Of a DNA stretch of 64,000 nucleotides, positions 11,182 through 22,182 are shown piece after piece. The position numbers were made by a program, and so were the translations under genes. The DNA lies in NCBI RefSeq assembly GCF_030272615.1, contig NC_081413.1, positions 145,858,476 through 145,922,475 on the forward strand. Direction: 5' to 3'. The notes below the pieces were generated by a model that worked only from the letters and a program-made list of their open reading frames with translations, made no database searches and was not told the DNA's origin. How positions within the stretch are numbered: position 1 is the stretch's first letter; every line of letters begins with the position of its first letter. This stretch comes from Cryptomeria japonica (taxonomy: Eukaryota > Streptophyta > Pinopsida > Cupressales > Cupressaceae).

Positions 11182-12441
11182 TGTAAAGCGGAAAAATCGT
11201 GATCGAACCCTAGTTGCTCTCCCCTCTTCCAACTCCAAGGAGAGAGAAGGGAGGTTCGCTAGGATTCGATGGTTTTCACTTAGGGGAGAGACTTTACATT
11301 CAAAAGAGGGGTTGAAACCCACAAGATCCAATCCCACGCAATGGAAGATTGGATGCTAAATGAGTTTCAAGGGTTATGATAGCAAGGCTACCCTCTTTTG
11401 TAAAGAATGTGCATAGAAGAATTGAGCTAGGAATGCATAGAAAGTGACAAAGATTCGCTTATAAACTGAGATAGGAATATAGTATGAAGCTGCGGACCTG
11501 GAATTAGCAGTAAAATGTCGATATGGCGCTGTCCTGCAAATTTGAGCAAAAGTTGTCGGGACGATGGCGCCCGACGCCATGGTCCTCCGAAAAATCCGCG
11601 AAACGAAGGGGGATCTGTTCGTCTCTGCACAAGGATTCCAGATCTTCAATCTCAGCCGCATACCTGCAACCTACACACAGAAAAGCGAAGACGATTGGGG
11701 GGTTAGGGATTAGGGGTTTGCCTTTAGGTCAAACCCCGGTTTTGGAATTAACCAAGAAATGAGCAAGAGCTGTAAATGTAAGTGACTGTAAAACAAGTAC
11801 TAATACCTTGTTCTAAGGATGTTTGTATCCTTATGTGCGAAGGTTTAGATGTTGTATGTTGTATGTTGTAGTAGTATGTGATCTCCTCTTCAATGGTTGA
11901 ATCCTTGTCTTGAATGCAACACTTAGCCTTGAATGGAGACTTGAAATGATCAATTGCTTAAAGGAATGCTTGAATGCTTGAATGCTTGAGTATAGTTTCC
12001 ACACTTTGTACACATCTCCTCTTCTTCCCAAATGAGAGAGAAAAATGTAGTTTATATACTTGTCAATTAGGGCTGATAGACTGATTTTCCCGACCTTAGG
12101 CCGACCAGGAAAGCTAATTTCCAAATTGCAAACAAAAAGACCTGAGACCCCTTAGGAGACCGGGCCCAAAATAGGACCCAGGGACCAGGGCGCTGGGCGC
12201 CATGGTCCTGGGGACCACGGCGCTGGGCGCCTTGGTCCTGAGGGATCAGGGCGCTAGGCGCTCTGGTCCCACCTCCCGAGACATCAGGGTGCAAGGAGGT
12301 TCAGGCCAGGGTACTTGAAAAATGCAGTTTTTGGTGTCGTGAGCAAGTTTCGGGGTCTCCATCCAGGTTGCATGTTGCGTCGCCATCATGAAGACCGAAA
12401 TGCAGTCGAAATTGCAAGTGTCACAATTTTAGGATGCTACA
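11182..12441 (-). repeat. T2 5' LTR (1260 bp)
   Basis: This matches 4594-5823 with few substitutions and one additional 31-bp palindromic unit (three units at 12183-12268). It would carry the T2 promoter. Confidence 0.92.
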
Positions 12442-12446
12442 GTACT
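12442..12446. repeat. Right target-site duplication of T2 (GTACT)
   Basis: Repeats 4589-4593, directly after the terminal CA of T2. Confidence 0.92.
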
Positions 12447-12512
12447 TCTCAAAGTAGCATCTCCAATGCTAGATTCAGTACCAATTAAGCTCTGATAATA
12501 ACCTTCAAACCT
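12442..12512 (-). repeat. T1 3' LTR, second fragment
   Basis: This resumes the T1 LTR interrupted at 4593 and aligns with 13664-13735 of the sister LTR. Homology stops near 12512, where gag coding sequence begins; the missing LTR part was removed by deletion. Confidence 0.8.
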
Positions 12513-13204
12513 TCTGATATCTTCAATTTCTCTTGCATAAAGTGCTTTCCAATCATATTTTTCAGATGATGATGCTTTGAAGGCCAAATCTATTTTAATT
12601 GTAGCAATAGGACCAAATGCTGAAATTTTTCCAACCAAGGTGTCTCTAGATACTGGTGTATTAGGCATTGTTCTCAACTCATTAATAGCAATTACTTTCA
12701 TTTTGTATGCCGGTGGAAATGCTCTTAAAACTTTAGAAATAATTTAATCTTCACTTAAGGATCCTCCACAACATTGTCTTCCTAAAACAATTTCATTAAC
12801 TCTTTCCGTAAATGCAGAAATTATTTCATCTTCTTCCATTTTCAAATTTTCATACCTGACCTAGAAGCATTCTAGTTTTGCAATTTTGATAGTGGTATCT
12901 CCTTCATTCAGTGTCTCCAATTTATCCCAAATAGCTTTAGCAGTAGATCAGTCTGATAATCCCATGATTTGTGATCTGATAACATGCTCAAAAGTGCATC
13001 TCTTGCTTTGCAATCATTTTATTGATCTTTACCCAATGTTGGTTGATTAGCTTGATTTGCTGTAGGACCAACATAGCCATTTTTTGTAACTTCCCATATG
13101 TCTCTTCCAATGTAATTTAGATGTGTTTCCATCCTGATCTTCCATATACCATAGTTGGTTCCATCAAGTTTCAGATTGTCCTTCTTAAAAATGTTAGTTG
13201 CCAT
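12513..13204 (-). pseudogene. gag: T1 Copia gag remnant
   Basis: The minus strand starts at ATG 13204 with a MATN...LDGTNYGIWK opening typical of Copia gag (DUF4219/UBN2 type), open for 61 codons. It continues through stops and a frameshift into a block open at 12429-12701 that ends with the F-K-A...KYDWKALYA type segment preceding the zinc knuckle. The knuckle and everything downstream are deleted at the LTR junction near 12512. Confidence 0.75.
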
Positions 13205-13240
13205 AGGATCTCCTCAAGCTGTTAGGATTTTGCAAAAAGA

Positions 13241-13261
13241 GGACTATGCTCTGATACAAAT
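13241..13261 (-). promoter_or_regulatory. T1 primer-binding site
   Basis: The minus strand reads ATTTGTATCAGAGCATAGTC next to the 5' LTR: the usual Copia initiator-Met site (TGGTATCAGAGC) with one change. Confidence 0.85.
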
Positions 13262-14328
13262 TGTTAGGACCCGGAAGGCAACTAAGAAGGGGGCTGAATC
13301 AGTTGACTATGAATTTCAATCCAAATACAACTTAATCAAACTTGATACTTAATACTAATTAGCCAAACCTAATGTCGGTTAACAGATTAATAGTTAATAT
13401 CAATATCGGTGAAACTTAATCCATGAAACAAAAAGAGAAACAACATCCACAAAACATAACATAGAGATTTTAACATGGAAACCCTGTAAGGGGAAAAACC
13501 ATGGTGGGAAACCTTACCCACAATCACATGATACTATTGTAGATAGTATGTGCATACAAATGGGGTCTGCACATGCAGAAAGGCCAACCGCCTAGAGCTC
13601 ACTGCTCAATCAAAAAATAGGAGTCACACTGACTACAATTGGATGGTTAAATCCAATGATAATGTACTTCTCAAAGTAGCATCTCCAATGTTGGATTCAG
13701 TACCGGTTAAGCTCTAATAATCACCTTCAAACCTTCCTTGAACCTTCTCTATGGTCTGCTCATATGATCTTCAATATTTGCACATACCATGTTACAATAC
13801 CATAACCTTACATACCATATACAATCTCCTTACATCTCATCAATTGAGATCTTACATATATAACAAAACCTAAGACCAAATGTGTAGGTCAGCTCACTAA
13901 CAATATTGTAATAAAATCAATTACAAACAATTTAAGGTACGATGCATCATGTTGGATCAATGCATTTACAACAATATCCAATCAATAAATCATCTCCATA
14001 ACATTCTGTGCTGATCTGGAATAGATAATGCATACCGGTCCATAACCTAGATGAATTTGTCAGTAACAACAAAGATGTCAACCCAATTAGACCATTAACC
14101 AAAATACCAAAACCAAGTATCCAAACCATGTCTTCGATATAACCAAGTGATCTCCAGATGATAACAAGTCATCCTTAGTGTCGATGAACAATATAATTGG
14201 TGATTGTGCATAAGTCACTGAACATGCTAGTGAACACAATGTGTCGGTTCAGCATAACCAAAGACCTCCAGAAGGATAAGTGTTGACATCAATGACAAAA
14301 CTAATGCAATAGATACATAATACCAACA
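13262..14328 (-). repeat. T1 5' LTR (1067 bp)
   Basis: The plus strand begins TGTTAGGACC and ends TACCAACA. The same family recurs in T5 (28939-29968). It contains the intact T2 target GTACT at 13664-13668. Confidence 0.88.
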
Positions 14329-14333
14329 TACCT
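14329..14333. repeat. Right target-site duplication of T1 (TACCT)
   Basis: Matches 4182-4186. Confidence 0.85.
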
Positions 14334-14890
14334 AACATAGAGAGAAAAAGGTAGCCTGAAAATAGGGAGCAAAAGCACAAATATGGAATGGCTCCTCTGA
14401 GCTATGGCCAATGTGGTATGTTGTGTTTCTTGCTCTAGCCAAATGCATTGGAAGGAAATTATTTCTAATGAACTCCTTCATTTTATAGTATTATGGTTTT
14501 AACTCATTCAAGTCTACTTGCACTAGGTTTGCAGATGGTTCATATAGGTCAAAAATCTCCTGGAATTATTCCCTTCTGATGGTCATCAAAATCTCTCCTT
14601 CATTTCCACTAATGATCCTCAAGATAGGGTCATATGTGTTTTCAATAGCCTTGAGAAGGTCGACATCCATGAAGACACTCGACACCACTAATTTATCCAA
14701 ATCATATTGTCAGGGACTTGATAGTGGGGAATGTAAGTTCCTCTATCCATAACATAATTTTAACATCTCTAATCTGGTCATTGTTATCTTAACATCAACC
14801 AAGTTGTATGCTAAAATTATCATAATCTATCATAATTTTTACATATTTAATCTACCCTGAATGTTTTTCATGAGGGAGCCATAAGCTAGG
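14334..14890 (-). pseudogene. Decayed hypothetical gene, proximal part (unknown function)
   Basis: The minus strand from about 14680 to 14334 reads as protein with two in-frame TAA codons and a TAG at the T1 junction. A possible start (ATG-Ala-Pro-Ser) lies near 14885 but is followed by stops and a frameshift. Acidic helical segments alternate with an aromatic block near the junction. The frame resumes at 4181 beyond T1. No family was recognised. Confidence 0.5.
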
Positions 14891-16250
14891 GTTTTCTACT
14901 ACAACTTCAAATTGAGAAGGAAAAGGGTAGGGCTAACACAAGATTTAAATTACAATAGTAATTTAAGCAAATTTCATTCTTCTATATTTAGATTCTAACC
15001 CTAGAACAATTGAAACTCTTTTCCTATAATTTTGTGTATAATTTATAACATTAATTTATTGAAGAATAGATGAAAGAGCTCAGACGAACTTATAGATTTG
15101 ATTACACCAGAGAGATAGCAATTTTGTGTTGCAAGAAATAATCTCAATCTTCTTCAGCCACAAGAATGTCTTTTGGATTGCTATGAAATTCTTTACGAAT
15201 AAAGAAGAGCTTTTAAGATTACTTCATTACTTCCTGGAAGAAAACACCAATGTATCATCTTGCATTACGACTCATGCGAGTGAAATAAAAACTCTAACTT
15301 TCATTTGAAAAGTTTAAAACCCTACCGTCAATCATCTTTGAAGCTAGAAAATCTCACAAACCAAACCAGTCAATTTGACATTTACCCTCCAATGTGGCAA
15401 ATGGGTCCACCCTTGGCATGATGTGGCATATCCAACTCATTTCCTATTTCACAACTTTCAGTGACCCCACCATCAAATTTCCTTGTTCCGCCTTGGACAT
15501 GTGGTATCATCTCATGATGTCATGGTCCATAATCTCATCGCATCTCTTGATTGCGGGATCATGAAAACCATTCGATCTTCTCTCTGTTTACTTTCTAACT
15601 ACATCAGTCACTTATCAATGCTCGCTAAATCTTGAGTATTTATTAGATGAAAATTAAAACATCACCGTTCAATATAAGTATGTACAGAAACATTCATCTT
15701 TAGTAACTTGGGTTTTACCCACTAGGAACCAGTAATATCAAAAATTTGAAAAGTCAAACCGTCAGCTCACCCTTCTCTGTCGAGAACACATGGCAACATC
15801 TCGTGATGTCGCACTCTTTATTGTCCTTGCACCTTGGACCATAGGGAAGCATAGACCATCAGATCTGTCTTTCCTTTATCAACCGATCGAAGAATAAAAA
15901 TTTCTAGATTTAGGAAAATTTGATGGGTGCGGGCACAAATATTTTAATGGGACTGACCACAGAGAAAATTTTCATGCAAATTTAGGAAAATCATTAGATG
16001 GACCGGTCTAACACAACTTAGTGCTTAGGAAATAAAATGGCCCCACCAATAGTAACCAACTCTTAGCTTAAGTGGAAAAGGTAATGATAGAACATAACAG
16101 GCTCAAGGTTTTTCTTTTATATCAAGACTTAATAGAAATCACAACCCCTAAAACCCTAAACCTTGAAACCTTGGAAAAAGGTAAAATAAATCCAAACAAA
16201 CCAAAATTTACCAAATGACCAAAATTTTGCAAGACATAATTTTAGGTCCT
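14891..16250. other. Unassigned noncoding DNA
   Basis: No gene is supported. Two related passages (about 15400-15560 and 15740-15850) share ATGTGG..TC...GATGTCATGG-like wording and may be diverged repeats. A telomere-like CCCTAAA run near 16145 is too short to matter. The stretch probably includes the 5' flank of the decayed gene and the site where T3's 5' LTR was truncated. Confidence 0.35.
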
Positions 16251-16352
16251 ATCAAGATCGATGTGCAATGATGTGTTATGATCATTCAATGACTGTAATT
16301 GTCTTGAAATTTGTTATAATGATTTGTATGATGATTTGTAATGATTTGTAAC
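16251..16352 (+). repeat. T3 5' LTR fragment 1 (left-truncated)
   Basis: Aligns with 46042-46136 of the 3' LTR. Homology stops abruptly near 16250 on the left; T4 begins on the right. Confidence 0.8.
16348..16352. repeat. Left target-site duplication of T4 (GTAAC)
   Basis: GTAAC here and at 28645-28649. The uninterrupted T3 3' LTR has GTAAT at 46132-46136. Confidence 0.88.
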
Positions 16353-17833
16353 TATATGTGGGAAAAGTGGTTCGATGGAATCCAAAATGTGAAAATATTT
16401 CAAGGACTAGCCCACACACCCATGGGACTCTTCGTGCAAGTTATGCAGTCATAAGGAATGACTCAACTTCCCAAGGAGTGTTCCATGGTTCTCTATCTCA
16501 CTAGGTCCCTCAAGCCAATGCCTTTGCTCTCAGATCATTGAGAAAAGTGACTTAGGGATGATGAATGTAAGAATGAGGGATGCTTTGATTGAATTTAGTA
16601 TGAATGCACCCTATTTATGCATGATTTTAGTGAATGAACTAAACTAGATGATAAGATGACAAAGTTAGTAAAAATACTATCCTAACATGATATACTAGCT
16701 ATATGATTTATTCTAATGATGATAGAAATACTCTAAAATGCTTATTAGATTAATTTCTATTACAAAGAGAGGCTAAAATGCTTGTTAAAATTAAGTATAA
16801 GTATGATGCTAAAGACTTGGATTCTGAAATGGAGGAATGGGAGCTCTATTTATAGGGAAAATAGGGCAATGGATGGTTAGGATTGAAGAATCTAATCAAG
16901 GGTCAGGATTGAAAGCTATCAATCCATGTTTACAATTCTCACCAATGAAATGGTGACAATTGTCAACATAAGACTGCTTGAGAGGAGAGGTAAGAAGCAT
17001 TAAATGCTTGAGAAGACATGAAGGTTACCTTAGAAGGTAAAGGTTAAGATTAGGTTAAGGTTATCCATTGGATAAAGCTTTTACCCAAAGGACAAACTCT
17101 TGTGCAAAGGTTAAGGGGATAACCATGGTCAAAGCAATGAATGCTTGATGAGACCCTTGGGTTAGATGAGGGTTAAGCTAGGCAAAAAGTCTCTAACCAT
17201 GCCACTAAGGGTTAGTTAACCATTAATGGTTTGAAGACTTTGGGGTTAAATTTATAAGAGTCCTTCCAAATTTGGGGGTTTTCAACAAGTTAGCTTGTTG
17301 AAGGCATAAAGGCTTTAATGCCTTTGGAAGACTTTACTCCAAATTTGAGAAGTGACCTCCTCAAATTTAGGGAAAGGGGATAATTGATGAGTTTAGGTTA
17401 ATTGATTAAGATTAGAGGTATTCTAGAAGAATTTAGGAAGAGGGTTAGGAGGCAAGTGGAAGATGTAGGAAAATGCAAGTAGATGAGGGATAATGGGATA
17501 ATGGGATTTAATTAAAATAAATTGCTTTATTTCAATTTGGTTGCAAGTTGGGGATTTAAATAAATTAGATTTATTTAATTTGGGTGAACTATTTAATTAA
17601 ATCTAAATGTAATTAAAAAGTAGAGAGAAGGGATTTAATTAAATACAATGATTTATTCAACTAAATGATATAAAGGGCTTAAGTGAATTTAAATAAATAA
17701 ATTGAATAATTTATGTAATTAAATAGAAGAATGTGGGTGATTTAATTAAATTAGATTTAACTAAATAGAGGAATGAGAATAAAATGAACATTAAATATTC
17801 ATTTAGGAATATGTTTATTTTTATACGTCTACA
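16353..17833 (-). repeat. T4 3' LTR (1481 bp)
   Basis: Matches 27176-28644. The left terminus reads TA instead of TG, a likely decay change; the right end is CTACA. Confidence 0.88.
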
Positions 17834-17847
17834 TTTTGCCCCTCTTT
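17834..17847 (-). promoter_or_regulatory. T4 polypurine tract
   Basis: The minus strand reads AAAGAGGGGCAAAA directly before TGTAGA of the 3' LTR. Confidence 0.8.
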
Positions 17848-18434
17848 GAAGTGACGTGTGTGCACATGTTGATTCAAACAAAAATGATGTGTCATCATGA
17901 TTTGGTTATGATCAGTGTGATGTCATGTCGAGATGTTCATGTCATGCCCTAGAACTAGTAAATGATGCCCCAATTTTGATAAATGATGTTGATAATGCCC
18001 CCTCAAGAGATGAATCAAAATTTTGAAAATTTGATTTGGGTTGATAAATTTGATTGCATTTTAGAATTTTGCCTATGTTGAATGTGCTAATTTGATTCAT
18101 CTCCTGATAATGATGTTTGTTGGTGTTAGAAGAGAGATCACGAGCACTCGACTACGCAACCTTAATTTCTATTTACCCTATAAAAAGGTAAAAAGTGATT
18201 TATTTTGTCTCATTTGTGCTTGTTGAGTTTGGAGAAAGTGACACTTGGAGAAAAAGACAAAATGTTGATTCCCTTTGCTTCTCATCAATTCAAGCACATT
18301 TAGATGTATCAGAGGCCCGCCATGTATGGACCACCGGTAAGTCATCATTTTTTACCCCTTTTTTATTTTGGTTTTGTCATTTTTAGTCAAGTATTTCATT
18401 TTTTGTCACGAAATTTCACGGTTTAGTGCATTAG

Positions 18435-18800
18435 GTAGAAACCATAGCGCATACAAAACAAAACATAGCACATAGCATCTGGGTAGGTTAGGTTAGCATA
18501 GAGGGGGGTTAGGATAGTGCATAAACATAGTTTAGCGTAGCGGGTGCCCAGGGTAGCACATAGGGGAAATCGGGTAGCACATCGCTTAGACCTATAACTT
18601 AGGATTAGCCAGGGGTCACATGGATAGGTTAAGGTAGCGCATAGGTGTGACCTAGCGCAATGGGGTAGGTTTGCAGCATAGGGCCAAATTAGGATAGCGT
18701 ATAGGGGGTTTTAGCACTTAGGGTGTTCTGGGTGGCACACCGATAGATCAAGGTAGCGCATAGGTTCATTTGGTAGTGCACGTAGAGTAGTATAGCACAT
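18435..18800 (+). repeat. Cluster of degenerate TAGCGCAT motifs
   Basis: About a dozen variants of TAGYRCAT (TAGCGCAT, TAGCACAT, TAGTGCAT, TAGCGTAT) recur about every 25-40 bases, often preceded by GG. The reverse complement is clustered at 24960-25330 and 26850-27110 of the same element. No known function. Confidence 0.7.
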
Positions 18801-19123
18801 GGATAAAAATTTTCAGCATGTGGGAAGAAAAAATTGTGGAAAGTAGGATTTTGGTGAGGATTATGAGATGAGGAAAGATAGGTAGGTAATTGCCAGTTTT
18901 GTCGGGATGGGTGTGATAGTTAGTATGCGTGTCTGCTATCATTGTTTTGATAATTTGTTTGATTATGAGTTCTGATATAGTGTTTTTGATATGGAGTTTT
19001 GGAGATGATTTGATTTGCAATGTTTCAAGTTGATGTTGATCTAATGTTAATATTGATATGATATGATGTGAATTTGATATGAATTTGTGACGTGATATGA
19101 ACTTGTTTTGATATGTATTATTT

Positions 19124-19368
19124 CAAGTTGATATAAATGTAGGACTTGAGTTGTTTTTCAAGTTGATATGGCTGTGGAACTTGAGTTGTGTTACAAGTTG
19201 ATATGTTTGTGGAACTTGATTTGTGTTACAAGTTGATATGATTGTGAAACTTGACTTGTGTTACAAGTTGATATGATTGTGAAACTTGAGTTGTGTTACA
19301 AGTTGATATGATTGTGAAACTTGAGTTGTGTTACAAGTTGATATGATTGTGAAACTTGTGTTGTGTTA
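19124..19368 (+). repeat. 35-bp tandem repeat, seven units
   Basis: Units start at 19124, 19159, 19194, 19229, 19264, 19299 and 19334, each opening CAAGTTGATAT and closing with a GTTGTGTTA-like end; a partial eighth follows. Flanking sequence shares shorter GATATGA wording. It lies between the T4 purine tract and the mobile-domain remnant. Confidence 0.9.
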
Positions 19369-19502
19369 CAAGTTCATGGATTTGATATGGATATGGATTT
19401 GATATGATGTGGAACTTGATTAGATTTTAAATGTTTCAAGTTGATATGAATTGATATGATGAGGAAACTAATATTGGACATGTTTTGTTTGTGACAGGAG
19501 CG

Positions 19503-20923
19503 ACTTGGGGTTGTTCAGTTGCGAGAGCAATTTTCGAGACTGTGGTCATTGATACCATGATTGACATAGGCAGACAGGGATGTTATTGAGAGGTGTGGAC
19601 TATCCTCTTTGTTAGAGATGCCCTAGTATATCATTAACCGGGGTTTATTGACAGCTTTGGCCGAGAGATGGCATAGTGACACCAACACCTTCCATTTGGC
19701 AATAGGTGAGATCACAATGACACTTGAGGATTGGTATCGGATTCTGCGGATTTCCATGGTAGGTGCACTTTTACCTATGAGCAGACTAAGGAGGGTGGGA
19801 CAAAGGCACTTCATCGGATTCTGCATGATGAGCATATTTGCCATTATGAGATCCCATGGTAGGAGTTTATTGATTTGGATTATGCTCCTCTACCATCAGT
19901 GCTAGCAGGATTCATAGGTGGCTTTTTATGTCCTGACCATAGGTTGAAGGGATTGGCAGTAGGATGGGGGTTGGTTTTGGAGGACATGGTGACACAGGGT
20001 CACCGATTTGCATGGGGGTTGGCTATGTTGGCCCACCTATATAGGGATCTGCATCAGGTGGTTTACTTGGGATACAATAGTCTATCAGTGGGGGTCACAC
20101 TACTATAGGTATGGGCGTGGGAGTATATTCCCACCGTGAAGCCACTGGCAGACATAGATAGGCCTGCTAGATGCGCCTATGCTTATGGACAAAGAGGGAT
20201 AGTTGTCTAGTGTAAGTTGGGCAAACTAGAGCATTGGAGGCAAGTGATAGATGATATTGATATGGTCATTTGGAGAATGTATATGGATTGCAAGGTGTGG
20301 GCCAAGGATGGGATGGAGATGCCATATGTCTACATGTCCTGATTTCTAATAGGGCGGATGCCCTTTGTTATTGAGAGATTCCTGCATAGTTGAGTGTTGC
20401 GATAGTATGGTTGACAACAAGGGATACCACATGGAGCATGCTTGTATGCTTGATGGAGGTAGGATGTACTAGAGTGGGACCCACTATTGATAGCATGGTA
20501 GCTGTTGAGGAGTTCTTTCACCTAGCTGGCCAGATATGGGACTATGCTTACAGGATAGTGGATGCGGGGATGACCAATGAGTTCGCATCACTCTTTGCGG
20601 CTCATGTGGTTTCCAGGATATCGGATCTAGCGGAGTTGATTCCCGCTTTTGATGATGAGGAGGATGAGCAGCCCAAGAGGCTAGGAAGATGGGGTGAGGA
20701 GAGAGAGGATCTGGATGAGGGAGGTGGGGATGGTGGAGGTGATGATGGTGGAGAAGGTGGTCAAGATTGGCATGTGGATAGGAGGAGAGTTGATCGGGGG
20801 AGGAGAGGGGATAGAGGGAGAGTTGGTGGAGGAGGTGGGATATGGGTGGAGGGAGTAGTGTGGTGGGATACGAAGGATAGAGGGAGGGGAGGTTTGGCTA
20901 TTGAAGCTAGGGGTGAGGAGTGA
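19503..20923 (+). pseudogene. Plant mobile domain protein remnant, antisense inside T4
   Basis: Plus-strand blocks at 19648-19905, 19875-20108 and 20390-20923 fall in three frames and join into one protein. The first has the LAERWHSDTNTFHLAIGE...TLEDW signature of the plant mobile domain (aminotransferase-like, PF10536). The second is the aromatic mid-part with a GGFLCPDHR-like loop. The third gives the domain's helical end and then a Gly/Asp/Arg-rich tail. The domain is found in MAIN/MAIL proteins and in plant transposons. At least two frameshifts and several stops make it non-functional here. It converges tail-to-tail with the T4 gag-protease frame. Confidence 0.75.
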
Positions 20924-21379
20924 GTAGGAGAGGTGATAGTAGTGGTGGGAGGGATAGATGAGTTTAGATGGCTATCCTAGAGGAGGAGGTAAGATGTTTT
21001 ACCCCCACCAGTACCGAGGATAGGGAGATAGATAGAGGGTCCCACTACACATGTACCCCTCTATATTCAGATTCTGACTCACCAGGAGGATGCTCAGATT
21101 AGGTCATTTGCCATTGTATCCCATTTGTTGCATGTTCAAGTATACTTTTCCATATAGTTGTGTTTGTATAGCTACTTCCATAGTAGTTGCTCTATCTTCT
21201 TCATCATCCTTGTATAGCCAGCTAAGGATGTCCTTTTCTTATAATTCATGTGCTAGTGTACTGAGTTGGATAAATTTGCCATCAAACTTGGTGATGGGCT
21301 ATGTTTCTTGATGTGTTGATGTTGTAGGTAATCCATGAGATTTAGGTGATGCTGGTAAGTTGGCTAAACTCAAAGGTTC

Positions 21380-22182
21380 TCTCCCATGTCTTGCTCTTTG
21401 ATTTTCATTTTTTGATTGAAATCCATAGATAGTGATTTAGACTTTTCTTGCTGAAGATCTAGTGCTGAGGAACTTTTTTTTTCTCTATTATTTGGAACCA
21501 AACTGTCTTGGGCTGCCCCCATAGCATTAAAATGTTGAAACGGGTTATGATCGGATGATATAGAAATCTCTTGTCCATTGTAGAGGAACTTAACACACTA
21601 GTGATAAGTAGAAGATACTTCTTGCATTTCATGTATCCAAGGTTGACCCAATAAGATATTATATGTGAGGTCTATGTCTAAGACTTGGCACATAGTATCC
21701 CTTTGTAAGTGTCCTACTTGAATTGGCAACATTATTGTTCCATTGGATGATATTTCTTCATCACCATATGCTTTGATAGTGATCTTTTTACATGGATCAA
21801 TAGATTGCTCAGAGAAGCCTAATGCATGGATAAGTTTTAAGGTATAGATATTGAGTCCAGCTCCCCCATCTATTAATACTCTTTTGACTCGATGTTTGTA
21901 GACCAAGACTTCAATGTGGAGTGGAGTATTGTGTGGATGGATCAATGAGATATTATCATGCTCAGAAAAGGTAAGGTTATGAGGCCCTATCATGTGAGCC
22001 ACCATGGCTTGGAATTTATTAGCATCCAAATCTTGAGGTATATTTGTTTCCAATAGTGCTTGTTCCAAGATGTCTTTGTATTTTGGTGAAAGTTTCAACA
22101 ACTTCAATATATATATTTGAGTAGGAGTTTTGCACAGCTGACTAACTAGATCGTATTGAATTTTGAGTATGGTGTTTGTTGT
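21380..22182 (-). pseudogene. T4 aspartic protease region
   Basis: This continues the gag frame without a shift. 22107-21598 is open for 169 codons and resembles a Gypsy retropepsin: VLIDGGAGLN-type active-site loop (Asp-Gly-Gly), a beta-rich middle, and an ILLGQPWI block near the end, as in the family's second half. A TAG follows at 21598 where relatives carry Gln. Downstream the frame becomes Ser/Lys/Gln-rich and ends near 21380. It would mature the gag polyprotein if intact. Confidence 0.75.

Larger units (their letters stand above)
4594..12441 (-). mobile_element. T2: Gypsy-type element with gag-protease only (non-autonomous)
   Basis: A 7.85-kb element has two closely similar LTRs (4594-5823 and 11182-12441), TG...CA ends and GTACT duplications. 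Coding is on the minus strand: primer-binding site next to 11182, long leader, gag (10011-8629), nucleocapsid-protease (8628-6568), purine tract next to 5823. No reverse transcriptase, RNase H or integrase is visible on either strand. This matches the architecture of gag-only non-autonomous elements, which depend on another element's enzymes. The LTRs differ at few positions apart from one repeat-unit change, so T2 is younger than its host T1. Confidence 0.88.
4187..14328 (-). mobile_element. T1: Copia LTR retrotransposon, internally deleted, host of T2
   Basis: The element is bounded by TG...CA LTR ends and TACCT duplications. It is oriented to the minus strand: the right LTR (13262-14328) is the 5' LTR, followed by a Met-initiator-type primer-binding site and a gag remnant. 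Most of gag, all of pol and the first part of the 3' LTR are gone, through a deletion joining gag to LTR near 12512. The remaining 3' LTR is split by the Gypsy element T2. T1 inserted into the decayed hypothetical gene. Confidence 0.85.

Noticed and set aside
16141-16165. Telomere-like CCCTAAA words
   Set aside because: Only two or three imperfect copies; common by chance in plant DNA.
19124-19368. CRISPR-like regular array
   Set aside because: Units are directly adjacent with no unique spacers; it is a simple tandem repeat in a plant element.
20681-20900. G-rich run as a regulatory G-quadruplex
   Set aside because: It is explained by the Gly/Asp/Arg-rich tail of the mobile-domain remnant; regular G-triplet spacing is weak.
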